A stretch of DNA of 64,000 nucleotides from Methylotenera sp. (GTDB lineage: Bacteria; Pseudomonadota; Gammaproteobacteria; Burkholderiales; Methylophilaceae). The first letter of the stretch is position 1. Every line of letters starts with the position of its first letter. Under the pieces are notes generated by a model, which did no database searches, was not told the origin of the DNA, and saw only the letters and a program-made list of their open reading frames with translations. Below, in pieces: positions 1-8,483 of the stretch. Position numbers and translations under genes: made by a program. The stretch is taken from contig JAUYAL010000064.1 in assembly GCA_030693535.1 (NCBI GenBank), positions 124,001-188,000 on the forward strand. Reading direction: 5' to 3'.

Positions 1-1
1 C

Positions 2-430
2 ATGATAGAGAATTTAAATGCTCGATTACAGGTGGCCAAAAATAATCCTCAGCAGGCTGCAAAGCAGTACCTTGAAGCTTTGAAGATTTATCCCGACAAT
101 CGCGCCCTGATTTATGGTTATGCTGACCATTTTTTAGCGGTTAAACAATTAGATAGTGCAATAAAACTTGTTAAAGAAAAACGAAACCTATACCCCTATG
201 ATGCATTTTTTTATGATGTGTTGGCAAAGGCATATGCTATGCAAAATAAGATATTGCTGAGCCATCAGGCGCAAGGTGAAGCATATTTTAGAAAGTATGA
301 TCTTGCACGAGCAATTGAGCAAATGGAGTTAGCTGCTAAAGCCAATGATGGTGATTTTTATCAAATATCGATTGTTGAGGCTCGCTTAAAAGAGCTTCGC
401 CACATGCAAGGTGAGCAAAAGAAGGACTAA
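2..430 (+). CDS. C-terminal part of a TPR protein, probably BepA/YfgC-type M48 metalloprotease (5' end outside window)
   Basis: The reading frame is open to the left edge, so only the last ~142 residues are visible and the ATG at position 2 is probably internal. The visible part is helical with TPR-like units (residues ~10-90, for example NNPQQAAKQYLEALKIYP) and ends in a segment rich in ARLKELR. That pattern matches the C-terminal TPR domain of periplasmic BepA-type M48 peptidases, which assist outer-membrane protein assembly. The zinc-binding HExxH part would lie upstream and cannot be seen, so the family call is inference from the tail. It lies just upstream of the soxY remnant on the same strand. 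Confidence 0.5.
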   Translation: MIENLNARLQVAKNNPQQAAKQYLEALKIYPDNRALIYGYADHFLAVKQLDSAIKLVKEKRNLYPYDAFFYDVLAKAYAMQNKILLSHQAQGEAYFRKYDLARAIEQMELAAKANDGDFYQISIVEARLKELRHMQGEQKKD

Positions 431-440
431 TTGCATAAAA

Positions 441-884
441 ATGCAGTGATGTGACTTCATAAGGTTAATCACCACGGCTTTCACTTTAGTTCTAATGGCG
501 CCAGCCAGTGCATTTGCAACCATTTGGAATAAGTCGGCGTTTGATGCAGTGAAATTGGATGAAGCGAGTAAAAATCTAAACATTCAGTCGGAAATCTTGA
601 GTCAGGACATTTTCATTAACGCACCAGACAAGGCAGAGAACGTTGCAATAGTTCAGGTTGAAGTGAAAAGTAATATTGCAAATACAGAAACTATTTCAAT
701 ATTTCTTGAGAAAAATTCTACACCACTCATCGCGCATTTTAAATTTGGTGAGGGTGTGGAGCCTTTCATCGTTACGCGAATTAAAATGGCTGACACATAA
801 GATATTAAAGTGGTAGTGAAATCAGGTCATAAATATTCTGCCAATGTTAAAAATGTTGTTGTTCTAGAGAACGGTTGTGGTTAA
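441..884 (+). pseudogene. soxY: soxY remnant (sulfur-carrier subunit of the thiosulfate-oxidising Sox system)
   Basis: Read in one frame, this gives a signal-peptide-like stretch ending in ASAFA, then TIWNKSAFDA, then FIVTRIKMADT, an in-frame TAA at 798-800, and a continuation DIKVVVKSGHKY that ends ENGCG before TAA at 882-884. Intact SoxY has a Tat leader, a WNKxAFxA start to the mature protein, an IKMxxTS segment and a C-terminal GGCGG whose Cys carries the sulfur substrate. Here the TAA sits where Ser is usual (TCA to TAA would need one change), another stop (TGA 447-449) interrupts the leader, the twin Arg is not evident, and the last Gly of GGCGG is missing. The gene is therefore judged inactive. 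SoxY recognition is from family knowledge; no alignment was run. Confidence 0.8.
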
Positions 885-907
885 AGAGTAATCTGGCATT
901 GGATAAT

Positions 908-1228
908 ATGAAGATGCGCGCACAGTTGAAGGGAGATACTATTTCTGGGACTGTTACTGAAGTAAAAGTGCTCATGAGTCATCCCATGGAAACAGGCCGT
1001 AAAAAGAATGATTATAATTAACTAATTCCAGCGCATTTTGTGCAATTGCTAACGGCATCAGTGAACGGAAAAACAGTGCTTGAAGGGCAGAGGGGAATGG
1101 ACATCTCTAAAAACCCTTATCAAACTTTTAGACTAAAAGACGCAAAAATTGGCGACATTGTCTCTAATACTTGGCATGATCATTCGGGTGAAGCTGTCAC
1201 AAAGCAAATAGCCGTCACACAAGCTTGA
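908..1228 (+). pseudogene. soxZ: soxZ remnant (SoxYZ partner subunit)
   Basis: From ATG 908 the frame reads MKMRAQLKGD, then TEVKVLMSHPMETGRKK, an in-frame TAA at 1019-1021, then LIPAHFVQLLTASVNGKTVL, SKNPYQTFRLK and GDIVSNTWHDHSGE, ending at TGA 1226-1228. This follows SoxZ from end to end at about its normal length (~105 residues): the VLMSHPMETG block, IPAHF, NGKTVL and SKNPY are its hallmarks. SoxZ forms the heterodimer with SoxY that carries sulfur during thiosulfate oxidation. The only visible lesion is the internal stop, placed in the variable loop before IPAHF. It starts 24 bases after the soxY end, so this was a soxYZ pair. No other sox gene is visible in the window. Confidence 0.82.
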
Positions 1229-1242
1229 CTTAAGGGCCTATC

Positions 1243-1309
1243 GATAAGTTAAATTTATCATCATCATTAAAATGATGTATTAGATTTAATAAATTAAACG
1301 CTATATACT
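1243..1309 (+). promoter_or_regulatory. ahpC upstream region with two inverted repeats and a possible -10
   Basis: Between the soxZ remnant and ahpC lie a GATAA/TTATC inverted repeat (1243-1259), a perfect CATCAT-TAAA-ATGATG palindrome (1262-1277) and a TATACT box (1304-1309) about 77 bases before the ahpC start. No convincing -35 was seen. The palindromes could bind a redox regulator, but that is a guess from position only. Confidence 0.35.
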
Positions 1310-1385
1310 CAGTGCCACAAACTAATCAGTTTTAAGTAGAAGTAATTTATTAAATTTTATTCAGCCCACAAATAAGGAAAATACT

Positions 1386-1949
1386 ATGTCATTAATTAAT
1401 ACACAAGTTCAACCATTTAAAGCACAGGCATTTCATAATGGCCAATTCATTGAAGTGAGCGATGTAAGCATGAAAGGTAAATGGTCTGTAGTAATCTTTA
1501 TGCCAGCAGCATTTACTTTTAACTGCCCTACAGAAGTTGAAGATGCTGCTGATAACTATGCAGAGTTTCAAAAAGCTGGTGCAGAAGTTTATATCGTTAC
1601 AACTGATACACAGTTCTCGCACAAAGTTTGGCACGAAACTTCACCTGCAGTAGGAAAGGCAAAATTTCCGCTAGTGGGCGATCCTACGCACCAATTGACG
1701 CGCGCATTTGACGTGCATATTGACGAAGAAGGTTTAGCATTGCGCGGTACTTTTGTGATTAATCCAGATGGCGTGATTAAAACTGTAGAAATTCACAGCA
1801 ACGAAATTGCACGTGATGTGAAAGAAACACTACGCAAGTTAAAAGCAGCTCAATTCACAGCTGCTAACCCAGGTCAAGTTTGCCCAGCTAAATGGCAAGA
1901 AGGTGCTAAAACATTAACACCTTCACTAGACCTAGTAGGTAAGATCTAA
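1386..1949 (+). CDS. ahpC: Alkyl hydroperoxide reductase C (2-Cys peroxiredoxin)
   Basis: This 187-residue protein is the normal length for AhpC, the cytoplasmic peroxiredoxin that reduces H2O2 and organic peroxides and is recycled by AhpF. The peroxidatic Cys47 lies in FTFNCPTE with Pro40 and Thr44 (PxxxTxxC). The catalytic Arg is in LALRGTFVINP, and the resolving Cys166 is in QVCPAKW. The Asn before Cys47 replaces the more usual Val, a mild variant. A weak purine-rich site (AAGGAAAA) precedes the ATG. ahpF follows after ~200 bases, but strong hairpins separate them, so the two may be transcribed at different levels. Confidence 0.96.
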   Translation: MSLINTQVQPFKAQAFHNGQFIEVSDVSMKGKWSVVIFMPAAFTFNCPTEVEDAADNYAEFQKAGAEVYIVTTDTQFSHKVWHETSPAVGKAKFPLVGDPTHQLTRAFDVHIDEEGLALRGTFVINPDGVIKTVEIHSNEIARDVKETLRKLKAAQFTAANPGQVCPAKWQEGAKTLTPSLDLVGKI

Positions 1950-1986
1950 TTCTGTAAGATTTTAATTAGGTAGTAATTAGATAGTT

Positions 1987-2022
1987 CGCTACGACTTTAT
2001 CACACCATTTAGAGTCGTAGCG
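1987..2022 (+). terminator. Stem-loop after ahpC (first of two)
   Basis: Arms CGCTACGACT (1987-1996) and AGTCGTAGCG (2013-2022) pair perfectly over 10 bp with a 16-base loop. It lacks a clear T-run of its own and precedes a second hairpin. It may stabilise the ahpC mRNA 3' end or act with the next hairpin. Confidence 0.55.
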
Positions 2023-2026
2023 TTTC

Positions 2027-2056
2027 AAAAGCATTATTCAAAAGATAATGCTTTTT
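2027..2056 (+). terminator. Intrinsic terminator after ahpC
   Basis: Arms AAAAGCATTAT (2027-2037) and ATAATGCTTTT (2045-2055) form an 11-bp stem with a 7-base loop, followed by a short T-run. It lies between ahpC and ahpF and should end most ahpC transcripts. Confidence 0.75.
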
Positions 2057-2090
2057 ATTTGTGATTTTCATTGATGGATTATTGCGTTTG

Positions 2091-2124
2091 ATGATGAATC
2101 ATTCGTCAGCCAAAGTCTGCTGAC
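2091..2124 (+). promoter_or_regulatory. Inverted repeats in the ahpF leader
   Basis: ATGAT-GA-ATCAT (2091-2102) and GTCAGC-(8)-GCTGAC (2105-2124) sit just upstream of the ahpF ribosome site and start at 2146. The first resembles the ATGAT/ATCAT palindrome upstream of ahpC. A shared operator is possible but unproven. Confidence 0.3.
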
Positions 2125-2145
2125 ACAATTTTAAAGAGAATAATC

Positions 2146-3729
2146 ATGGCACTAGAAGCAGGTATAAAAACTCAATTACAAACATATTTAGCAATGTTGC
2201 GCGAGCCTATCGAGCTTGTAGCATCACTAGATGACAGCGCATCTGCACAAGAGATGCTTGAGTTATTAGAAGAAATTACAACCATGTCGGACAAAATCAC
2301 GCTGACAAATGGTGATGATGCGCGCAAGCCATCATTTGCGGTGAAACGTGCTGCCACACATCAAGATGCTGATCAATCAGTCGGTGTGCGCTTTGCTGGT
2401 ATTCCTATGGGCCATGAATTTACCTCACTGGTCTTAGCATTGCTTCATACGGGAAATCATCCAATGAAGTTAGAAGCTGAAAAAATCGCACAAATTGCAG
2501 CGATTGAAGGCAAGTTTCATTTTGAAACGTACATTTCTTTAAGTTGCCATAATTGCCCAGATGTAGTGCAAGCCATGAACATGATGGCAGTGATTAACCC
2601 AAACATTACCCACGTGATGATTGATGGTGCGTTGTATCAAGATGAAGTTAAAGCTAGAGAAATCATGTCTGTCCCCACCATGTATCTAAATGGTGAGCCA
2701 TTTGGCGCGGGTCGTATGGAGCTTGATGAAGTTTTGTTGAAAATTGATACTGGTGCAGCAGCACGCGAGGCTAAAAAAATAGATGCACTCGCGCCTTATG
2801 ACGTTCTAGTGGTTGGTGGCGGACCTGCAGGAGCCTCGGCTGCTATTTATGCTGCCCGTAAAGGTATTAGAACCGGTATTGTAGCGGAGCGTTTTGGCGG
2901 TCAAGTGATGGACACGCTAGGGATTGAAAACTTTATTTCGGTAAAAGAAACCGAAGGCCCTAAATTAGTCGCGGCTTTTGAGGAACATGTAAAAAGTTAT
3001 GATGTAGATATTATGAACTTGCAACGTGCAGTGAGTTTGTCTGAGCCGGGTAAAGATGGAAATAAAAACAACAAGTTAATCGAACTTAAATTAGAAAGTG
3101 GCGGCACACTTAAAAGTAAAGTGGTAATTTTAGCGACTGGCGCACGTTGGCGCGAGTTGGGCGTGCCAGGTGAAAAAGAGTATCGGGGTAAAGGTGTAGC
3201 TTACTGCCCGCATTGTGATGGCCCTCTGTTTAAAGGTAAGCCTGTTGCCGTGGTGGGTGGTGGTAACTCAGGTGTTGAGGCGGCGATTGATTTAGCTGGC
3301 TTTGTGGCACATGTCACCTTAATCCAGTTTGATACAGTATTAAAAGCCGATGCGGTGTTGCAAAAAAAATTACGCTCTTTAACTAACGTAACCATTATTA
3401 CCAGTGCCCAAACCACTGAAATTACTGGAGACGGCACTAAAATGAATGGTTTGACATACACAGACCGCGTCACTGGTGAAAATAAACATTTAGCACTTGA
3501 TGCAGTATTTGTACAAATTGGTTTGTTGCCCAATAGCGATTGGCTAAAAGGCACGGTTAATTTAAGCAAATTTGGTGAGATTGAGGTAAATCAACACAAT
3601 GCCACTTCATTACCTGGTGTGTTTGCTGCTGGCGATGTGACAACCACACCTTATAAGCAAATTATTATTGCGATGGGTGAAGGAGCAAAAGCTGCTTTAG
3701 GTGCTTTTGATTACTTAATCAGGCAGTAA
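2146..3729 (+). CDS. ahpF: Alkyl hydroperoxide reductase subunit F
   Basis: This 527-residue flavoprotein is the usual AhpF length. It passes electrons from NADH through FAD and two disulfides to AhpC. The N-terminal double thioredoxin fold carries Cys134/Cys137 (SCHNCPD). The FAD-binding motif [12 protein letters not shown] is near residue 225, the NAD(P)-binding motif [12 protein letters not shown] near 370, and the second redox pair Cys354/Cys357 is in [10 protein letters not shown]. The C-terminal FAD motif [10 protein letters not shown] is intact. AAAGAG upstream of the ATG is a reasonable ribosome site. It pairs functionally with ahpC just upstream. Confidence 0.97.
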   Translation: MALEAGIKTQLQTYLAMLREPIELVASLDDSASAQEMLELLEEITTMSDKITLTNGDDARKPSFAVKRAATHQDADQSVGVRFAGIPMGHEFTSLVLALLHTGNHPMKLEAEKIAQIAAIEGKFHFETYISLSCHNCPDVVQAMNMMAVINPNITHVMIDGALYQDEVKAREIMSVPTMYLNGEPFGAGRMELDEVLLKIDTGAAAREAKKIDALAPYDVLVVGGGPAGASAAIYAARKGIRTGIVAERFGGQVMDTLGIENFISVKETEGPKLVAAFEEHVKSYDVDIMNLQRAVSLSEPGKDGNKNNKLIELKLESGGTLKSKVVILATGARWRELGVPGEKEYRGKGVAYCPHCDGPLFKGKPVAVVGGGNSGVEAAIDLAGFVAHVTLIQFDTVLKADAVLQKKLRSLTNVTIITSAQTTEITGDGTKMNGLTYTDRVTGENKHLALDAVFVQIGLLPNSDWLKGTVNLSKFGEIEVNQHNATSLPGVFAAGDVTTTPYKQIIIAMGEGAKAALGAFDYLIRQ

Positions 3730-3751
3730 TAAGGTTTAAGTGTTGGCACGT

Positions 3752-3778
3752 AAAAATGGCGAATAAACCGCCATTTTT
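3752..3778. terminator. Bidirectional terminator between ahpF and the DUF2892 gene
   Basis: AAAAATGGCG (3752-3761) and CGCCATTTTT (3769-3778) form a perfect 10-bp stem with a 7-base loop. The A-run and T-run on either side let it work for ahpF on plus and the convergent gene on minus. Confidence 0.8.
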
Positions 3779-3791
3779 ATGGCTTTTAGTA

Positions 3792-3977
3792 CTACTTAAT
3801 TTTGCAAGTATTAATGCCGAGTAAAGTATAAGCTGGGCAGAAATTCATTACCCCTGTTGCTAAAGCAACTAAGCCTATCCAAGCCCATACTGGTCCACCA
3901 AGAAGCGCCCAAGCAATTAAAGCTACCCCTGCTACTATTCGCAAAACTCTATCGATACCACCCACATTAACTTTCAT
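3792..3977 (-). CDS. DUF2892 (YgaP-like transmembrane) family protein
   Basis: A 61-residue membrane protein starting MKVNVGGIDRVLRI. The start at 3977 is preferred because GGGAAT lies just upstream and NVGxxDRxxR is the normal family N-terminus; a longer frame to 4028 has no such support. Two hydrophobic segments follow (about residues 13-28 and 30-42), then CPAYTLLGINTC, the family signature with two conserved Cys. Members are inner-membrane proteins of unclear role, sometimes fused to rhodanese domains that handle sulfur. It stands alone and converges with ahpF. Confidence 0.85.
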   Translation of the reverse strand: MKVNVGGIDRVLRIVAGVALIAWALLGGPVWAWIGLVALATGVMNFCPAYTLLGINTCKIK

Positions 3978-4088
3978 GATATTCCCTTTATAAAAGTTTG
4001 ATTCACCGACCAAACTTGCATCGTACACTTAAATTTGTATCTATATGTGACAACAGTTACATTGGAACTGATAAGTTAGTTGTAACTT

Positions 4089-5714
4089 TTATTTAAGCGC
4101 GACCAAACTCAAGGCAACGGCTTCAGCTACTTTAATACCATCTACTCCTGCTGATAATATACCACCTGCATAACCAGCACCTTCTCCCGTTGGGTATAAG
4201 CCTTTAGTATTTATGCTTTGAAAATCATCATCATTACGTTTGATGCGAATAGGTGATGAGGTGCGAGTTTCCACGCCTGTGAGTATACCGTCAGGCATAT
4301 CAAAGCCTTTAATCTGCTTTGCAAATTGCGGAATCGCTTCACGAATCGCGCTAATAACATATTCAGGTAGTGCAGTGTCTAAGTTAGTTAAATGTACGCC
4401 AGGCGTATATGACGGCGTAACTTCACCAAACTGGGTCGATGGTTGATTAGCCAAAAAGTCGCCTATCAATTGTCCCGGTGCCTGATAAGTGCTACCGCCC
4501 AATAGGTAAGCTTGATGTTCCCATTTACGCTGAAATTCCATACCAGCGAGTGGGTCGCCAGGAAAATCAATTTCAGGCGAAATGCCTACAACGATACCAG
4601 CGTTGGCGTTACGTTCATTTCTCGAATATTGACTCATGCCATTTGTAACTACGCAACCTTCTTCAGAGGCTGAGGCGACGACCGTGCCGCCTGGGCACAT
4701 GCAAAAGCTATACACACTGCGCCCATTGCTGGCATGATGCACTAGTTTGTAATCGGCAGCGCCCAAAATAGGGTGTTGTGAATTTGGACCATGACGTGCG
4801 CTATCTATCAGTGATTGTGGATGCTCTATTCTAAAGCCTACACTAAAAGGTTTCGCTTCAATAAAAATGCCACGTTTGTGTATCATCTCAAATGTGTCGC
4901 GTGCACTATGACCAACAGCCAATACCACGTGATTCGCACTAATGCGCTCGCCACTTGATAATACCAAAGCTTGCACCTGATGTTGTCCCTCTGCATTTGG
5001 TTCAATTTCAATATCATCAACACGGCTTTCAAAGCGAATCTCACCCCCTAGCGCTATAATTGTTTCGCGCATTTTTTCAACCATACCGACTAACCTAAAT
5101 GTGCCGATGTGCGGATGGCTTACGTACAGAATCTCTTCGGGTGCCCCTGCATTTACAAATTCATTTAGTACTTTGCGGCCATAATGGTTCGGATCTTTAA
5201 TCTGGCTATATAGCTTGCCATCAGAGAACGTGCCAGCACCACCCTCACCAAATTGAACATTTGACTCTGTATTAAGCTCACTTTTACGCCAGAAATTGAA
5301 CGTGTCTTTAGTCCGTTCTCGCACTGCTTTGCCACGCTCTAGTACCAAAGGTTTAAAGCCAGATTGCGCTAAAATCAACGCGGCGAATAAGCCTGCGGGA
5401 CCAAAACCTATCACAACAGGTCTATTTTTAAGCGTTACAGGCGCCTTGGCTACAAACCGATAAGAAGTATCAGGTGCAAGTTTTACGTGTGGGTCTTTAC
5501 GTAATTTAGCTAAAACTTTAGCCTCGCCTTTTATTGTAACATCTAGCGTGTATGCTAATAATATTGCATTGGATTTACGTGCATCAACGCCACGTTTAAA
5601 AATGGAATATTCAATTAAGTCGGCTGCATTAATGCCTAATTTTTTAATAACAGCAGCGTTAATGTCGCTAGGTATATGCTCAAGCGGTAATTTAATTTCT
5701 GTGATTCTAATCAT
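4089..5714 (-). CDS. FAD-dependent dehydrogenase of the COG2509 type
   Basis: This 541-residue protein has an N-terminal domain of ~95 residues, then a dinucleotide-binding motif PVVIGFGPAGLFAALILAQS (~99-120) followed by VLERG, an FQFGEGGAGTFSDGKL-like block (seen as VQFGEGGAGTFSDGKL), and a C-terminal GLYPTGEGAGYAGGI motif that closes the FAD site. This arrangement is typical of the widespread but uncharacterised FAD-dependent dehydrogenases related to thiazole-synthase and gamma-type flavoproteins. The substrate is unknown. It is apparently a single-gene unit; the neighbours do not suggest a pathway. Confidence 0.85.
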   Translation of the reverse strand: MIRITEIKLPLEHIPSDINAAVIKKLGINAADLIEYSIFKRGVDARKSNAILLAYTLDVTIKGEAKVLAKLRKDPHVKLAPDTSYRFVAKAPVTLKNRPVVIGFGPAGLFAALILAQSGFKPLVLERGKAVRERTKDTFNFWRKSELNTESNVQFGEGGAGTFSDGKLYSQIKDPNHYGRKVLNEFVNAGAPEEILYVSHPHIGTFRLVGMVEKMRETIIALGGEIRFESRVDDIEIEPNAEGQHQVQALVLSSGERISANHVVLAVGHSARDTFEMIHKRGIFIEAKPFSVGFRIEHPQSLIDSARHGPNSQHPILGAADYKLVHHASNGRSVYSFCMCPGGTVVASASEEGCVVTNGMSQYSRNERNANAGIVVGISPEIDFPGDPLAGMEFQRKWEHQAYLLGGSTYQAPGQLIGDFLANQPSTQFGEVTPSYTPGVHLTNLDTALPEYVISAIREAIPQFAKQIKGFDMPDGILTGVETRTSSPIRIKRNDDDFQSINTKGLYPTGEGAGYAGGILSAGVDGIKVAEAVALSLVALK

Positions 5715-5766
5715 GGTTTAATTGAGATGGCCTGATAGGTGTGTTTAAAGTTGGAAGTTGTGATTA

Positions 5767-6315
5767 TTAGGCTTTCACAGGCACTACGTGCACAATTGCT
5801 CGGCCTAGGTTGCGATAGATTTTACTTCTTCTGACAATTGGCCACCATTCATACAGAAAAACCTGTATTGGTCGCCACATGGCGACCCAACCGCCAATGA
5901 GTAGGCTTTCCTTTAGCAGTCTGAGAAAAGTGTTGTCAGCAAAACCTGCGGCGAGAATGTCCGCTCCTAGCAGACATAGGGCCAAGAAGCCTAACCCTAT
6001 CATCAGGCTGACGCGTCCTTCAAGTAAGAGTTGACTCAAATTACGTTTGGCTCGTTCTGATTTATATTCAAAATAGTTATGGATGGCTTCAGTGACAAGT
6101 TCACCGGGGTCATCTTTTGGCATTTGTTCTATGTGGACAATGATTTTAAAGTGACTGTCCTGCGGAAACTCAAGTGCCCAACTTTCAAGAAACTCCTCAG
6201 CATCCATATCAAGGTTGCGGTGATGAAATGGTGTCGGATCCATTGAGTTAAAAAGTTCTGAGAGCTTAACTATGCGTAGCTCAATCTGGTGGACTGGAGG
6301 ATGAGTTTTTGTCAT
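5767..6315 (-). CDS. Conserved membrane protein of unknown function
   Basis: About 182 residues if started at ATG 6315 (MTKTHPPVHQIEL); an extended frame reaches 6384 but its extra residues are Ile/Asn-rich and unconvincing. The N-terminal ~100 residues are soluble and acidic, with FNSMDPTPFHHRNLDMDAEE followed by a repeated use of Asp/Glu. Then come a hydrophobic segment (LMIGLGFLALCLLGADIL) and a second one (LLIGGWVAMWRPIQVFLYEW), and a basic tail. I recognise the general pattern as a conserved proteobacterial hypothetical but know no function. It follows nhaA on the same strand with about 80 bases between them, so co-transcription is possible. Confidence 0.7.
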   Translation of the reverse strand: MTKTHPPVHQIELRIVKLSELFNSMDPTPFHHRNLDMDAEEFLESWALEFPQDSHFKIIVHIEQMPKDDPGELVTEAIHNYFEYKSERAKRNLSQLLLEGRVSLMIGLGFLALCLLGADILAAGFADNTFLRLLKESLLIGGWVAMWRPIQVFLYEWWPIVRRSKIYRNLGRAIVHVVPVKA

Positions 6316-6393
6316 GTTAAGCATTATATCAATGTAAATCAGTATATTAAGATTATTGCCACAGTAACGCTTGTGGCTTATCAAAGGATGTTG

Positions 6394-7773
6394 CTATACA
6401 GGCTTATTACGACCCAACCACCATAACCAGACGAACCCAAGTAATCCTGCTAGCACTGAGGCCGCCAATACACCAGTCTTGGCCATCAGCAGATATTCTG
6501 GCAGACTAGCGAAACCTAATTCAGCGATAAAAATAGACATGGTGAAGCCTATGCCTCCGAGAACTGAGACAGCGGCAATCTGGCTGAAGCGTGTGCCACT
6601 AGGTAGCCGTCCTATACCAAAGCGCAATGCTAACCAGCAAGCGCCAGTAATGCCAATAAACTTACCGAACAGCAGTCCGAACATTACGCCAAGCATCACA
6701 GGATGCGTAAGAGTCTCGCCGAGTGAGCTAAACTGCAGTGGGATGCCTGCATTAAATAAGGCAAAAATGGGTATGACGATAAAAGCGACAGGTAAATGCC
6801 AGATATGTTCTAATCTCTGGAGAGGTGTTTGCACACCTTGCACATTTTTTTCTAAATTTTGCACAATTGAATGAAGTTTTTCGTTAGTCATCAGTGTGTC
6901 ATCTTGGTGTCGATTTGCTGTAAAACGTTCAAGCTGCGCTTTGACGCGTTCGACAAATAAGCTAGGGTCGTATTCAGATCTTGCGGGTACAGTAAATGCA
7001 CCCAATACTCCCGCCAGTGTGGCATGGACACCTGATTGCAATAGTGCATACCAAAGTAAAACTGCTACTACAAAATATGGCATCATTTTACGAATGCCAG
7101 CAAAATTAAATGTTATCAATACTGCAAGCAACGCCACGGATGCAATCAGCCAATTAAGTGCAAGTTCCTGTGTGTAAAATAATGCGATGATTAATACAGC
7201 TCCGAGATCATCTGCAATCGCAAGTGCGACCAGAAACATAATGAGTGACTTCGGTACCCGGCCAGCTAGTAACACCAATGCGCCCACAGCAAATGCGATG
7301 TCAGTGGCCATTGAGATACCCCAGCCACGTGCTGCATCGCCTTCATGATTAAATGCAAGATAAATGAGCGCAGGTACCACCATGCCACCAATAGCTGCAA
7401 TGATAGGTAAGGCTGCTTGACGTATGTCTGACAGCTCACCCACCATAATTTCGCGCTTGAGTTCCAAGCCAACCACAAAGAAAAAGAGGGCCATCAAGCC
7501 ATCGTTCACCCAATGGTGCAAACTCATATTGATTGCCCAGTTACCGATACTTATGTTTACTGGGGTATGAATAAAATGCAGATATGCTTCTGCTAGAAAT
7601 CCATTCGCCAATACTAGCGCGATAATCGCTGTACCCATTAACAGCAGACCGCTTGTGGTCTGTCGATGAATAAACTCCTCAAATGGTGTTAACACACGGC
7701 TAAAAGCGCGCTCCCACGGTGCATAAATAACACCCTTTTCAGGGAAGGGTGTTGATGATTTTAGTTTAGCCAT
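6394..7773 (-). CDS. nhaA: Na+/H+ antiporter NhaA
   Basis: This ~459-residue integral membrane protein exports Na+ in exchange for H+ and supports pH and salt homeostasis. Hallmarks are FFFVVGLELKREIMVGEL and ALAIADDLGAVL, whose paired Asp form the ion-binding site, plus TDIAFAVGAL. It is longer than the E. coli protein (388 residues) because of a hydrophilic insert around FTANRHQDDTLMTNEKLHS before the second half; this insert is common in other proteobacterial NhaA. ATG 7773 is preferred over an in-frame TTG at 7788 because GGA lies upstream of it. The unknown membrane protein ending at 5767 lies downstream. Confidence 0.95.
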   Translation of the reverse strand: MAKLKSSTPFPEKGVIYAPWERAFSRVLTPFEEFIHRQTTSGLLLMGTAIIALVLANGFLAEAYLHFIHTPVNISIGNWAINMSLHHWVNDGLMALFFFVVGLELKREIMVGELSDIRQAALPIIAAIGGMVVPALIYLAFNHEGDAARGWGISMATDIAFAVGALVLLAGRVPKSLIMFLVALAIADDLGAVLIIALFYTQELALNWLIASVALLAVLITFNFAGIRKMMPYFVVAVLLWYALLQSGVHATLAGVLGAFTVPARSEYDPSLFVERVKAQLERFTANRHQDDTLMTNEKLHSIVQNLEKNVQGVQTPLQRLEHIWHLPVAFIVIPIFALFNAGIPLQFSSLGETLTHPVMLGVMFGLLFGKFIGITGACWLALRFGIGRLPSGTRFSQIAAVSVLGGIGFTMSIFIAELGFASLPEYLLMAKTGVLAASVLAGLLGFVWLWWLGRNKPV

Positions 7774-7856
7774 GAGGTTAATTTCCAAAAAACGCTGAAT
7801 TTAGTCCAAAACAAGTGTGATAAAAATTAATAAAAAATTGGCACTCATTGTTTGTT

Positions 7857-8462
7857 TTATATCTCTAAATTCAATTGCAATAATTGCCGCAACATTGGCA
7901 CGGTAACAGGTTTTTTGGTAATCAATGACCATTCATCTAAGGCATCTAGTGTTGCCATTAATGTTGATAAATCTCGCCGTAAATAGCGCAGACAGTAATC
8001 AACAACTTCAGTTGGTAGACGCATACCACGCTCTGTAGCATGGTTTTGTAGGGCGAGTGCTTTTTCTGCATCGTTCAATAGATGTAACTGATAGGTTAAG
8101 CCCCAAGCCAATCGAGTTGCTAGGTCGCTACGTAAGCCCATTTGAGAGGGTGCATGTAAGCCTGCTGTTATGAGTATGCCGCCACTTTCCTTAAGCTGAT
8201 TATAAGTGTTAAATAATTGAATTTGAGCATCGTTGTTTAGCAAGTGCACATCATCCATAATCCTCATGCCGATTGCCTCGCAGGCCTTCAATAAATGGCT
8301 CTTGCCACTACCTGATTCGCCCCATAAATAGATGAATTTAGATTGTGTAGCATCGGATATCGCAGCATTTATGCTGACAAGCGCCTCGGTATTGCGCCCA
8401 GCAATATAGTTCAGTAGTGTAGGCGGAGACGCAGGTTTGATATCAAGTAACAACTGTTTCAT
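7857..8462 (-). CDS. hda: DnaA inactivator Hda
   Basis: About 201 residues, homologous to the DnaA AAA+ domain. Hda binds the DNA polymerase sliding clamp and stimulates ATP hydrolysis by DnaA, so that replication starts only once per cycle. The N-terminal MKQLLLDI is a clamp-binding motif and WGESGSGKSHLL is the Walker A. The Walker B region is MRIMDDVHLL, and ITAG follows. The ATG at 8462 puts the clamp motif at the very N-terminus, as expected; a TTG at 8468 is possible. No clear ribosome site is visible, and perM ends 21 bases upstream, so translational coupling is likely. Confidence 0.9.
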   Translation of the reverse strand: MKQLLLDIKPASPPTLLNYIAGRNTEALVSINAAISDATQSKFIYLWGESGSGKSHLLKACEAIGMRIMDDVHLLNNDAQIQLFNTYNQLKESGGILITAGLHAPSQMGLRSDLATRLAWGLTYQLHLLNDAEKALALQNHATERGMRLPTEVVDYCLRYLRRDLSTLMATLDALDEWSLITKKPVTVPMLRQLLQLNLEI

Positions 8463-8483
8463 GTGCAAAATTGAGGATGATGA

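Noticed and set aside
495..800. A 101-residue frame taken as an independent hypothetical gene
   Set aside because: It is the central part of the soxY remnant; reading on past its TAA restores the SoxY C-terminus.
1040..1228. A 62-residue frame taken as an independent small gene
   Set aside because: It is the C-terminal half of the soxZ remnant, and the N-terminal half lies in the same frame upstream.
6371..6874. Long plus-strand open frame of 167 residues opposite nhaA
   Set aside because: It is antisense to a clear NhaA coding region with no start signal or family pattern.
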